Source of the DNA: Steinernema hermaphroditum
Lineage: Eukaryota > Nematoda > Chromadorea > Rhabditida > Steinernematidae
Assembly: GCA_030435675.1 (NCBI GenBank)
Contig: CM059622.1
Coordinates: 16,368,001-16,432,000 of the forward strand
DNA: 64,000 nucleotides
Reading direction: 5' to 3'
The position numbers and the translations under genes were made by a program. A model generated the notes under the pieces. The model was not told where the DNA came from and searched no databases. It was given only the letters and a program-made list of their open reading frames with translations. Positions 22,670 through 34,848 of this stretch are shown one piece after another. Every line of letters begins with the position of its first letter. The first letter of the stretch is position 1.

Positions 22670-23165
22670 AGCGAAGTGCACGAAGTTAAGTTGGGCGGTG
22701 GTGAAGAGCTTCTTGGCAAGACAGAGGAACTATCGGGGCGGCTGGATGCGAGATGACAGATGACGAAAAGAATTAACCCGCTTCAAATTGACCTTCACAT
22801 CTGTTTCCCATTTTCAGGTGAGGTGTCCACCTATCACCTGTACTTGCCATGTAGGGCTTGTCTTCCCGGCCGATGCACCATGAAATCGGTTGGACAGTGG
22901 AATGGTTTATTTCCCCCGTGATCTATTTTAAATACACAAAACTTGAAAACATAGACAGAGGCGGGGAAGATCTGTGGCGGGACTCTGGGCCGATGTCGAT
23001 GACATCTTCTAGTTTCTCGCCGTTCGGCGACACTCTACGAGACTGTATGTACAAGCGGATCTGGTGGGTGCAGTCGAGGTGGCAGAGACAAACTTCTTGG
23101 CCAGGTGGATAGGATTTCGTGATGTTCCAGACCTTCTGGGAACCGACCGACTGCCAGCGACACAA
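22670..23165 (-). repeat. interspersed repeat family R1, two minus-strand fragments
   Basis: Fragment one (about 22670-22740) contains the reverse complement of CTTGCCAAGAAGC. Fragment two (about 22960-23160) contains on the minus strand GGTTCCCAGAAGGTCTGGAA and CCACCTGGCCAAGAAG. An 80-codon minus ORF covers fragment two, but it is a diverged copy of the repeat rather than a recognisable protein. Confidence 0.55.
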
Positions 23166-23934
23166 ATGAAATTTCGTTGAATACTAAGGAAATGAAATGT
23201 TTCTTTTTTTCCGAACAGCATTTCGCTTCTCGAAATGCTATGTTGTTCGTATAGACCGTCACAACCGTGGGAAAATTTGCAACAAAGGAGTAAATGTTTT
23301 TATGACATTCAGAGCTTCTCAGAAATGGTGTTTGACGTCAGTGGGTATATCCAATAGTTAAAGCACCAAACTGCAACAGTAGAACTTTCCATTGAGTGAC
23401 AATCACTAACTGATATGAAGTAATATGTGATAAATCCGATCAAGCTTTGTAAAGTTGCTTGGGCATGACGCTCTGGCATGTATCATCAAAAGATGGCACT
23501 TCCCTTGTTCGCGTTCGTAGAGTGATCTGAGTGACTCGCATCGAAGTGGTTCTAAATCTTCCCGCTCCGAAACAACAGAAAGAACTGGCACGAGTAAAGG
23601 GTATTCCGTTTAGGAACCAGCGAGGCCGAAGGAAAAGCTTTGTTTACATAGGTTGTTGCGGCCCCTGCGGCTTTTTCTCTTATTACCATCGGCATAGATC
23701 ATCAACCGTCGCAGACAGATTATAATATGTTATGTTGCTGAAACTATCTATATGGACGGTGCTTAAAAACGCCCACTCAATGTCTTATCTCTGTTCTGGG
23801 CTGGATTATCAGTTTCGGACTAGATAAGCTTTGCGGGCCAATCGATTGCTGATGAAATTTTGCCCAATTTGTCGAGATTTATAAGACACTCATCCTGGTT
23901 AGCTTTGCTGCAGTCGTTTTTGTTCTTCCAGGTG

Positions 23935-26090
23935 ATGACCGTCTCCATATCCGAAGATTCGGAGCTAAAGACGCTTCAGTCTTCGGAGGAGACGCGAATC
24001 TCAGTAGAAGATGGGAGTGGGTCCCCTTTTCAGAAGCGTTTTCAGAAAACGGTAGGTAGAAGACCTTATAATATCACTGACCATGAGTGTTTCCATCTTC
24101 TTAAGACCATTTCCGTCGCTTCATTTCTTCTATTCTCCGCTTTCATCTACGTTGGAGTAACCACTGTTCTGCACAAATCTCCTATCAATCCATTTGCCCC
24201 TGTCAATTCAACGAACTCCACAAATTCCGATGAGGTATATCGATATGGCGATACGATCCTGTCGGTGGCCATCTTCCTCCTGGCTTCCCTTGCCTCTGGA
24301 TTTGTCGTTGATCTCTGCCGGCTTCCACCTTTGCTTGGTATTGACGACGAGGCTGCACACTTATAGTCTTTTTTAGGTATGCTTCTCGTCGGGATCGTCT
24401 TGAAGAACATCGCGGCTACGTCTGAGGTGCTGTATGTTGAGAACAGCGTCGGAATATTTATCCGAAAGTTTGCTTTCTTGGTCATTCTCCTGAGAGGAGG
24501 TATGGGACTCGATGCAAGGACATTGATGAGAATGAAGGTATGCTGAGTTGGGGTGAGCATTCAAGCCAAAAACGCCAAAAATGATCACAAAAGGAACAAG
24601 CGTAACATCGATGAAATGTTGAAGGTCATTTATATTTGATCATTGCGCACTTTTCTTCTTCTCGTACACTCTTAAAGGGAGTCCCCGAACACCTCATATG
24701 ACAACAGTCGTGATATTCATGTAGCGGTGAATAGGAATGAATATCACTATGATAGTCATATAAACCGTAAACCGTGAACCATGATATTCATGTCTCAGAA
24801 GGGAACCTTGCTGATTCAAACCGTAAGTTCTTACGGTGAACAATGTAGGACCACTTTCTCAACAGAGCAATAAAACACCTCTAGTCTACCCAGATGTGGT
24901 TTCGACTGGGGCTATGATCCTGATGCTCACTGACTATGCTCCTCTTTCAGGGCGCCTGCCTTCGCCTGGCCTTCCTCCCATGTACAATCGAAGCCGTCGC
25001 TGTCGCCCTGGCAGCCAAAGTCCTCCTCGGACTAAATATCATATTCGGCTTCGTCTTGGGCTTTATTCTGGCAGCAGTCTCGCCTGCCGTAGTCGTTCCC
25101 GGGATGCTGGATATAAGAGATCGAGGCCTTGGAGTTAGGGCTGGCGTTCCTACTTTGGTCACTGCCGCCGCCAGCATTGACGACGTCTATGCAATCACCG
25201 CCTTTAGCTTGGCTCTTTCCATGGCTTTCAGTTCCGGTAATGATCCCCACCCCATTCACTGAATGTTGAACTTATTTTAGGCGATAATACCCTGTGGGGA
25301 CTCATCTTCAACATCATAAGAGCGCCAATTGAAGTCCTATTTGGAGTGGTTTTTGGAGTGCTAGGAGGTATACAATGATGTTAGAAGCTGGATTACGGCA
25401 GCATATTTATAGGAGTGGTTTTGTGGTACCTACCGTCTCCAGAAGCCCTTCAACGCCACTTCCTTCGAGTGGCGCTTCTTCTAGCCATGGCTACTACGTT
25501 CATGTTTGGATCCATCTCCGCGGATGCCGAAACTGTCGGACCCATCGCCGTTCTCGTAGCCGCCTTCGTCGTTCCCTTCAAATGGAGTGCTGACCTTGTG
25601 GAGGGGCAGGTATCTATAGAGTACCATAGAGTAATCTATCATGACTACCACGATTAAGACAAAAACCGTCGAAGAAGAAGCCCTGGCGCAAATGTGGAAC
25701 TTCTGCCTGCAGCCACTCCTCTTCACCCTCATCGGCTATCAGCTGGATCTCTCCCTTCTCAGCTCGTCCCTTCTCCTCTCCGGATTCCTCGTCCTCGCCG
25801 CCGGCTTGACTGTTCGCCTCCTAGCCGCCTTCTTCGCCGCTCTCGGATCTGGTCTCAACAAGAAAGAACGTCTTTACGTCGCCTTCTCTTGGCTTCCAAA
25901 GGCCACCGTTCAGGCCGCTCTGGCCCCGGTGGTGCTCGACTACGTGAACGCCAATCCAGAGATGGAGTCATTGAGAAGTGTCGGCACAACAATCCTTACT
26001 ATAGCCGTGTTGAGTATTCTCCTAACGGCACCCGTTGGAGCATTCCTTATGCGATTCACTGCATCGAAGTTGCTGAGAAGAGATCTTTGA
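23935..26090 (+). CDS. SLC9B/NHA-type Na+/H+ antiporter
   Basis: Exons 23935-24337, 24377-24537, 24951-25236, 25281-25367, 25413-25609 and 25659-26090 join in phase, giving 521 residues (animal NHA proteins are about 500-550). The motif LPPLLGMLLVGIVLKN opens the transport core. The paired aspartates of this antiporter class appear as ASIDDVYAIT (Asp265-Asp266). The last exon carries PLLFTLIGYQLDLS and SWLPKATVQAALAPVVLD, also typical. It exchanges monovalent cations for protons across plasma or organelle membranes. A 54-nt segment in exon 1 (24052-24105) starts GTAGGT and ends TTAAG, has no stop and is a multiple of three; removing it would give 503 residues. An acceptor-like TTCCAG ends 3 nt before the ATG, so a 5' exon or trans-splicing is possible. 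Confidence 0.93.
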
Positions 26091-28100
26091 ATGTTTGTAT
26101 ATGTGAAAAAGTAGAAATTATAGAATATATCGGGCTCGATTGTGACCAACAGTGACTTTCATTAGTGTCACCAGCAATTGGTCGGGTCGGTCCTGTTTCA
26201 GGATTCCTGAGACAAACCTGAGACAAATATGTGTATCTTTCGCCATCCATGCTTGGTCATAGAACGGTGCCAATTCACACGTGACTTCCCTGCGCGATCA
26301 GTGGACTACGGTAGGCGGTAAATAATGGATCTTCTGTTCAAAACGATTGCGCATTTGGTGATATTCGCCTAATTGACGCGTGCCTTCTATGAAAATCGAG
26401 AATTCTCCGTTATTCTAGGAAGTGTTCAACCCCGCATCGTCGCCACCACTAGTGAAGCTTCCGCTCCACGGCGATCTATTTGATCGGAGCGTTCTGCTAT
26501 TGCCCAAGCCATTCGATCACATATATCGTCGCGGAGCGGAACCTGCACACAGCGTCAAGGAAACACGATCTATGCGAAGCTAATTGGATCCAAAAATATC
26601 GTCGTTCTATGAAGACGTATGTGCATTTTTTGTGTTATGGTGCTAATAAATTTCTTTTTTTTTCGCAGTGTGTAGTTTATTGGGCACATTTGAAGAGGAT
26701 CATGCTTATCGAAATACAGGCCTTGGATTCTCGGTCTCGATATTGAAGACATCACCTCCACCTTTCATCGCAGGGAAGATGAAGCGTCCTCGGCTTTGCG
26801 TAGGGACCATTTGATCATTTGTTTCAAGATAGCCGCGTTTCAGATCACCTTCAGAAAGCTTCAAAGCGAACAAGCGCAAAATCGTCTAGCAAAGTCTCAT
26901 TTGGGACCTTATCTCAGTAAACGTAATTGATCTGGATTCCATTTGGGTCATTCACAGGCTCATACCATCCTATGGTCCATTATGATCCAACTCGCTCTGT
27001 TCCAAGCTCTAGAATGGGAACGCATGATGCCAGTGAAATGGAAGTATTATACCCTACGAGTGCTGGGAAATGTCAAAGAATTCGGGATAGCTTATTGATT
27101 AGGAACCAAATAACATGAATCACGGAAGTCTTACGCACCTCTGTCACTCTATTAGAGAAGTGTTTCCAGCAAAAAAGTACCATATAAGACATAGCATAAC
27201 TGAGACCTAACATGACATAGCCTAGCAAAAACTTAAATATCCCTTTTTAGAGAAGAGCCTAAACAAGGATGAAACGCAGGGATCGAATGGGATACTCAAG
27301 GGAATTATCTCAGGGGAGACCCTTTTAATGCAGAGCAAATTAAAGACGGGCACCTAGACGTTTCATTCATGTTTAGGCTCCTTTCTGAAAGGTCATAGCT
27401 AAGTTTTGTTAGGCTATGCTATATTGGAAGCTTAATGAGTCAACCCAACCCGATTATGAAAAAACAAAATTCCAGAAGATAAGTGCCATTTTACACACAT
27501 CCCTGTTTCGAACCGATCCGCTACTCCGTGTTAAGGTGCGTCCGAATCTGCTCGATGACCCTAATCTAATCTTAAATCGTATTAATGCGTGTCGTCACTC
27601 GTAAAACGTTTTCTGATCATTTTTTGAAAAAGTAGCCCCGAACTGATTTAAAACAACGCCAGATTGCAATTCTGCTCTTGTCGCGTCAGGACACTAATCG
27701 GCTACCGGACTGTCAGTGTCGCGATTACGGTAACACAGACAGTACGATTGCAAACAAGCTCGTGGGTGCAGAAAACGTTTGATTTTCTATGTTGCTCTTT
27801 CTTCAATTTTTTTTTGCTTAAAAGTGGAGTTTCTACTTGCAGAATTTTGGAACACGCGTTGATCTATCTTTTTAGCTATATTTCAGGATTTTAGTGCAAA
27901 TGAATCAATATGTTTTTGCGCATCTTTCCGTGCATATTCTTGCATGTTCGTCGTTCTCTTCCTTTCGCCTGTGATTCACATTCATGTTCGCTACTCGCTG
28001 TATTCATTTCCGATAAGCAGTGCTAAAGACGTGCTTCGCATCGCGATTCGTGCATATCAACTGACGCCACCTTTCTAACCGTTTCTTCAACCACTTCCAG
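26091..28100. other. intergenic between NHA and CPSF-1
   Basis: Two kilobases without a supported gene. ORFs are short and overlap. The last 12 nt (CCACTTCCAG before the ATG) form a splice-acceptor sequence belonging to CPSF-1. Confidence 0.4.
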
Positions 28101-31100
28101 ATGGCGAGTTCGGTGTTCCACTCGTTCGTGCACGAAACAGATGAGGCCACCGGCGTCGATCACAGCCTCTTCGGCGAGTTCCTGCCGCTCGGCTGCAAGC
28201 AGCTCGCCGTCATCTCGTCGAAGGTTATCCGTTTCTACAGATTCAATCCGTACGCGCTGTTGCCGTCACACCGTTTCTCCAAGCAGACGGGCTCGTGGAT
28301 GCAGAAAACGAGACTAGAATGCATGTACACGATGAAACTGTTACAGCCGGTGAAGTCGGCCGCTGTTATTAGGCTAGCAGGTTGGTGCTTGACCACCATA
28401 AGCTCATTCAACGAACGTTTGTTGCAGATCAAGAACTCGATTCAATCCTCTTGGCATTCGACGAAGCTCGTGTCTCTATAATAGGCTTGCACTGTCCCAC
28501 TCAAACTATGCGAACACTCCATCTCTACTCTATCGAAGAGGAGTTCTTCAGAACCGGTCACTCATCCGAGATTTACCCGCCAATTGTTGTCGTCGACACA
28601 GATAATCGGTGCTCGATTCTGATAGGCTATGAGCAGAACGTCGCCGTGCTCCCACATGTTGGCTCCGATTTGACGCCGTTTCATTTCGAGCTGAAGTCGG
28701 TGGATTCGCGAATTCAGAATGTTCTAGATGTGTGCTTCCTTCACCAGTACGATCAGCCTACGCTGCTGGTAATGTTTGAACCGCTTCAGGCTACGGTTGG
28801 ACGGTAAGTGATTCAAAATAGACGTTTGTCTGTGCTTGGAAATGGAGTTATCTTTGCATGTTTTTGTCTGTGCGCTCAGAAACGAAACGACACCTATTTT
28901 GAGACGGACCTGAACTACAGTAACTACGTTTGATTTCAGAGCGATTCTCCGCCAGGATACCGTATGCATAATCGGAATTTCATTGAACTTGGCCGAACGA
29001 TCGTACGCCGCCGTCTGGTCACTAAACGGTCTACCGTCAGAGCTCAGCAGGGTCGTGCCCATCCCAGCGCCTGTTGGAGGAATTTTCGCACTGGGCGAAG
29101 GGTGCGCCGTCTATTTGAGCCAGTCAACTCCGAGCGTTGGGGTGAGTGTTAACGTGAACAGCAAGGACTTCACGAAATTCCCGCTCGATGACCGCAGTGA
29201 GTATCAACTCAGCTGGCCAGCTGTGCGGGCCGTTGTCCTGGACCCGACGGAAGTGTTGCTCATCGATGGATCCAGCAATGTCTATGTGCTCAGTCTGATG
29301 ACTGATGCGAATTACGCTGTTCACGACTTCAAGATCTCCAGAATTTTTGCAGGTAAACACTTCGTCTACATGTGTATATTCCTATCATTCATGTTTAGAT
29401 GTATCTGTACCGCGGACCATCACGACAGTATGGGACGGTTTCCTCTTCCTCGGCTCCCGATTAGGCGACTCTATGCTGCTACAGTACAGCAAGAAAGAAA
29501 TCGCCAGTGCCGAACTCCAGGATAGCGCTCTTGGTGACGTGCAAGAGAGCAACGACATTGACTTGGAAGAAGACGATCTTTTCCTGTACGACTCGAATGC
29601 GAAAATGCCAGCTCCAGCGAAACGCCGCCAACCGGTTGAGCCCATCGTGATGCCCGTGAAGAAGGTGAAGCTGGACGAGAAGCCGACTGTCAACGGTGGT
29701 GAAAAGAAGTCCGATTCCTCAGAAGATTCGGGAAAGGGCGAAAGTGACGATTCTCGAAAGGAGACCAACGAAGGAGATGAGAGCAAAAGTGACATTCGAC
29801 CTGCAATGCAAGTCCCGGAAGCGGAGTACGACATCACCACTATCGATGCGCTATTTAACATCGGCCCTTGCAAGGTGATCAAGCCTTCGCTGCCCGATCT
29901 GCACCCCGTTTACCAGTCAAAGAAGCGCCTGGACCCTATTTACGACCTTGTTGGGGCTTGCGGCCATGGTCACTCGGGGTCGTTGAATTTTTTCCACCGC
30001 ACAGTTCGCCCTGTCCCGAACATTACCTACAGGTACTGGACTTATCTACTGACGTAGTCTAGAAATACGTTTGTTTAGCCTCGACGGAATCCAACAAGTC
30101 TTCTCTGTGGGAAAGCAAGAGGACGAATCGCATGCCTTCGTCCTGGCAGCCCGGGAAACTTCCACGCTTGTCTTCGAAATCACCTCCGGCGACCTCCTGG
30201 AAACGGCGCTCCCTGTCTTCAACACAGCAGAAACCACGATTGCCGCTGGTGACCTGTATGACGGCGCCATTGCCGTCCAGGTGACTCCTACGGGATTCAC
30301 TTTGGTCGCCGACATGAAGATCGTCAAAGCCGTTAATTTGAACATCAACTTCCCCGTTATTTCGGCGTCGATTCTGGACGAATACATCGCGATGATGACG
30401 CAGAACGGTCGACTGATTCTCTACCAGATTGCGCTGGAGGGCGCGAACGTCGTCGCTGAACTGAAGGAAACGAAGGGGTTACTGTACAAGGAGGATTTGG
30501 CGATCACGGCGCTTTGCCTTTACCGGGATGTCAGCGGGTTCACACAGTTCTCAAAACAGAATCCTAAGAAGCCCGACGAGAAATGGGGTGGCGCGTCTAC
30601 TTCGGCGGCGAGCACGCAACCAGAGAAGATGGCAGTAGATGAAGATCTTGAAGACGATTTCGATCTGCTGTACGCCACGACCAAAAAAGAAGGTGCGTAC
30701 TGGGTGACTTGTGCCTTTTTATTTAAATCCCTCGTATTCAGAAGCCCCAGCCACTGCACAACCGTCGCACCGAGCGAAGCTGTACGGATTCAAGGATGAG
30801 AACCTCCCCACAGGTGCGTTCGTGCAGAATCCCGATTCCGTCGAACCGAAGTACTTCCTCTTCTTGGCTTCGGAGACGAGCAACGTACAGGTCTACCTTC
30901 TTCCATCCATGCAGCTGGTCTTCAACTCGCAGAAGCTGTGCAATCTGCCGAACGTGCTCAAACATAAAAATTCGGGCAGGAACACCTATGAAGACGCCGT
31001 GATTGGCAACGACTACGGAGAAAATCGAGAAACTCAGGGTGTTCGTCCAGAAGATGTGTGTTTACCTACTTGCTTCCTGGTGTTTATGACGATTTTTAGA

Positions 31101-33198
31101 CGATCGTGGAACTTCTCGTGTTGGGAATGGGATACAATCAGGCTCGACCGATTCTAGCGGTACTAGTTGACGATATGGTCGTTTTGTACGAGATGTACAG
31201 TCACGATGACCACATTGAAGGTAGCGATGTCCTGAGTTATCCGATTAATCATTTTGTTTAGGATCTATCGCGGTGCGTTTCCGTAAATTGCCACACTGCG
31301 TGGTTACTCGGCTGTCAAAGTACTCGAATAGTGATGGAAAGCTTCCGGTTGAGTCGATTAAAGGGATGGAGCGGTACAGATCCAAACTGGTCCCATTCGA
31401 GCGTATTGGCAGCATGGTAAGGTCGCGTTGAAATATCGGAACTCAAGACGTTTCTAGACTCATGGACTATTCGTCGCTGGAGGCTACCCAACGCTGTTCT
31501 TTATGCAGAGAGGCGAGATGAGGCAGCATTCCATGAGCATCGATGGCCCGATTCACGCGTTCAGTGCCTTCAACAGCCCTGTTTGTCCATATGGATTCGT
31601 TTACCTCAATCTCAAGGCAATCCAAATTCGTATATGCTGTCTTCAAGTAGGACGCCATTATAAGAACTTGAAATAGTGAATTTATTTAAGGAAAGAGTGG
31701 ATTACGACATGTCCTATCCCGTTAACAGAGTGCCCATGTACGAAACCGTGCACAGAGTACAATACATTCTCGAATCGGACGTCCTTGTGCTTGTCACGAG
31801 CAAGAAGAAGCCGACGGATAAGTACTGTGTCCTGCTCAATGACGAGAAGGTTGTGGAGACGGTGCAGCGAGAGATTTGCCCGGAAATTGAACATTTTGCC
31901 GTCAAGGTTAGTTAAGACCAGTGATGATTTGCTAAAATGTTGATTTTAGCTGTTCTCCTTCGAAGATTTCAAGGTTATCCCGAACTCAGAGGTAGAATTG
32001 GAGGAGTTTGAAGCTGTGACGGCATGCGAAGAGGTTCTTCTGCACTCGGAAAGTACTATCACTGGCATGAAGGTCAGTTCTACATGACGAAGAGAAAGAT
32101 TCTTACATGGCCGCCTTTAGAATTACGTTGCTGTCGGGACGAGTGCCTCCTATGGCGACGAAGTCGTCGTTCGCGGGAGAATTGTCATTTACGAAGTGAT
32201 CGAAGTCGTCCCGGAGCCAGGGTTCCCCACCAGCAAACACAAGCTTAAAGCGGTATTTGACAAAGAGCAGAAGGGCGCCGTCGCCAGTATCTGTAGTTGT
32301 GACGGCTACTTGCTCACGGGAATCGGTCCGAAGGTTTTCATCTGGCAGTTCCGCGATAACGCTCTCCACGGAATCTCGTTCCTCGATCTCAGCTACTATG
32401 TGCATCATCTGGTCAGTTTTCGCAGTTTGGCCCTCGCTCTCGACATGAAGAGATCGGTGTCATTGCTACGGTATCAGGTGAGTGTTTCGGACCTTTTCTG
32501 TTTTAATTTCCTCCCTTTTAGGAGAAGTACAAGGCTTTGTCACTGGCCTCCCGGGATCACCGGACCGACTGCGCTCCCTCTATGGCCACAAGCTTCGTCT
32601 TCGACCAAAAACGAACGGCCATCCTCATGTCCGACGAATCAGGAGCCATATCGATCTTCACCTATGCGCCTCATCTGGCTGAGTCGTCCGGTGGCGAAAA
32701 ACTCATTCTCAATGGATACATCCAACTTGGAACTCTCATTAACTCCTTTATTCGTGTTAAACGTGCGTTTTCGGCTACTGTATCTTATCACAAAGTCAAA
32801 TTTTAGCCCACGTCACAGACCCAATGATCGACAATCCCAAAGAGCAGATCAAGATCGAAAAGGTCGACTTCGCCACCCTAGACGGATCGTTCGGATCCGT
32901 CAAACCAATCACTGAAAAGATGGGAAGACGACTGTACCAGCTACAGAACGAAATCGTGAACAAGTTGAGCAGCCCAGCAGGCCTGAACGGACGCACGTCT
33001 CGAGGAATTACGCCGTTGAAGATGCAAGGCAACTCGGCAGTGACGATCTCGAACAACGTCGGCGACGGAAGGATCTGCATGGAGTTCCTGAATTTGAGTC
33101 AGACGGAGAAGAACGACATCGCCAGAGGAGTTGGATGCAGCAAGTACAACCTCATAGATGATCTCACCGAGCTGCAACGGTTAATAACGCACTATTAA
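28101..33198 (+). CDS. cpsf-1: cleavage and polyadenylation specificity factor subunit 1 (CPSF160)
   Basis: Fourteen exons: 28101-28380, 28428-28803, 28940-29352, 29399-30032, 30079-30692, 30742-31055, 31100-31220, 31262-31416, 31458-31646, 31691-31906, 31950-32072, 32121-32477, 32522-32762, 32807-33198. They join without frame errors into 1474 residues (animal orthologues about 1440-1460). The protein is the beta-propeller scaffold of the nuclear CPSF complex that recognises AAUAAA with WDR33 and CPSF30. Diagnostic segments: [63 protein letters not shown] and the C-terminal CPSF_A region with [13 protein letters not shown]. An acidic insertion in exon 4 carries a likely nuclear signal, PVKKVKLD. 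The ATG directly follows TTCCAG, suggesting trans-splicing onto the start codon. A variant signal AATGAA (33264-33269) may serve polyadenylation. Confidence 0.97.
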
Positions 33199-33385
33199 TG
33201 ATGGATGGTTACGGTAGAGCTGTTGAAGTGTGGTGTTGTTTGTTGATTTTTGGATGTATTTATAATGAAAGTCTTGGTGATCTACCCATAGGTCATATGT
33301 CCTCTTGAGTGGGAAGAACCTTTGGTAAGTACAAGTTTATGACTAACAGCAATGGAAAGCGGTAAGCAAAGTTACGGAGAACTGG

Positions 33386-33465
33386 GTTCGGGAAACCGAT
33401 GCGCTTCTGATAGAAATCATAGATCTGACGGAACTGGCGGATGAAGGGATTGGCTCCTCTTCGGG
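33386..33465 (-). pseudogene. relic of an aspartic protease C-terminus
   Basis: The minus strand encodes NPFIRQFRQIYD and then KRIGF, which aligns with HPFIRQFCQIYD and KRIGFA at the C-terminus of the intact protease at 48205-49450. Only about 25 residues are recognisable; no catalytic Asp or upstream exon remains nearby. It lies 3' of Srx gene A on the same strand, just as the intact protease lies 3' of Srx gene B, so it probably came along in the same duplication. Confidence 0.8.
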
Positions 33466-33632
33466 GCCAGGGAAGATAGGACAACGTGAATGTATCTGAT
33501 AAGGTGATAAATGGTGTGGAAAAGAATATGAAAATGACACAACAGGTTGCGGTATAGAAAAAAAAACATTTGAATGGTTTTAATAGCAACAAAATCCAAT
33601 AATATAAGCACGAAATTCACCATCAAGTGAAC

Positions 33633-34848
33633 TTATTTCGTAGAAGTGACAACGTTGCTCGCGGTGCAGTTTTTGTTGAATAGAAATCGACGACATTCTG
33701 GATTGCAGAACACCATCGAAGCGCTAAACGTTCACTCTGAATTTATGTCTTTATCAGCTTTGTCCTTACCTGTTGAAATTGTAGATGAAGATGAGTCCAT
33801 CGTAGCTGAGCAGAATGCCGACGACACTGATCTCCTGTTCGTTGTTGCAGATGATGATCGACAGAGCAACGATTGTCATGAGGATGTCTTGGACAACACC
33901 CTTGAAATAGCTAGTGTGAGTGGGGGTAGTAGGATGGTGACTCACCAAAGTAAAGAGTCGGACATCTCGCTTAAACTCTTTGCTATCGTATGTTGTCTTG
34001 GAAGACTAAACAAGGCTATTTCTTTGGGCATCTGACAGGTTAACATACAAGTCGTATATGGACGATTTTGCAAAAGGTGATCGAATTGATGATCCCGGTT
34101 CCGAAGCAGGCGATGGTGAAGCACACTCTGTAGAGGTAGCGCGAGACGAGCGAGTAGTCGCGGTCCAGATCGGGTTCGCATTTGATGAAGACGTTTGAGT
34201 AGTACTTCGGGCCGTAGCCGATGTGGTTGCAAGGGAAGACTGGAAAAGATGGATACGATAGGGATCGAGGGCTATCCGAACGTACTGAAGTACAAAGTAA
34301 CGACGAAGAGCGCCTGGAAGAGAACGAAAAGGGCAACGCCGACGCAGAGTCTCTTGTTGAAGATCGACTTGTACTGGAGAGGATAGCAGACGGCGATGAA
34401 GCGATTCGCGGCGATGGCCAAATTCATGACACACTGGATGTAGGTGAACGTGAACGAGAGTTGATAGGCGAAGATTCCGAGGGGTGCAGGAATGTTCGTT
34501 GTTTGCCTGGTGACATGACTGTAAAACCCATCTCTCTAATCCACTCTTACAAGATGGTAACCGGTCCAGTGTATATCGCAAATATGATGTCACTTCCGAG
34601 TTCACCAACAGTCCTAACCGCCCAGAAGAATCCGAAAGCATTGTGGAACGCCTTGAGATTTTTGATGAGGTACAGGTTGATCACAGCTCCGAAAGAGGCG
34701 GTAACACTGACCTAGAAGGTCACTTTAGAGCATCCAAGGCAGGATATGTTATTACCAAAGTGGTTATATATCCAAAGATCAGGTCCCTTTGAGTCGCATA
34801 GCCACGTCCTTGCAGCTCACTACCGTACACGAAACCAGACGCATTCAT
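33633..34848 (-). CDS. Srx-family chemoreceptor, gene A
   Basis: Seven exons: 34848-34756, 34711-34551, 34506-34286, 34239-34049, 34005-33946, 33900-33770 and 33723-33633, giving 315 residues with no disabling change. It is a nematode serpentine receptor of class X, expected in chemosensory neuron cilia; the ligand is unknown. Visible marks are the helix 1 region GAVINLYLIKN, NRFIAVCYPLQYKSIF after helix 3, PCNHIGYGPKYYSN in the second extracellular loop, FKRDVRLFTL then GVVQDILM leading into helix 6, and CNPECRRFLF after helix 7. Exons 2-4 and their introns are almost identical to gene B. The acceptor of exon 6 is TTCAAG rather than TTTCAG. It converges with CPSF-1, ending 435 bp away. Confidence 0.93.

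Noticed and set aside
22923..23165. 80-codon minus ORF with Cys and His residues
   Set aside because: At first it looked like a metal-binding exon, but the sequence contains the R1 core (CCCAGAAGGTCTGGAAC, CTGGCCAAGAAG), so it is a repeat copy.
34006..34715. 211-codon minus ORF and 164-codon plus ORF over Srx A
   Set aside because: They read across intron boundaries in the wrong frame; the seven-exon Srx model explains the region.
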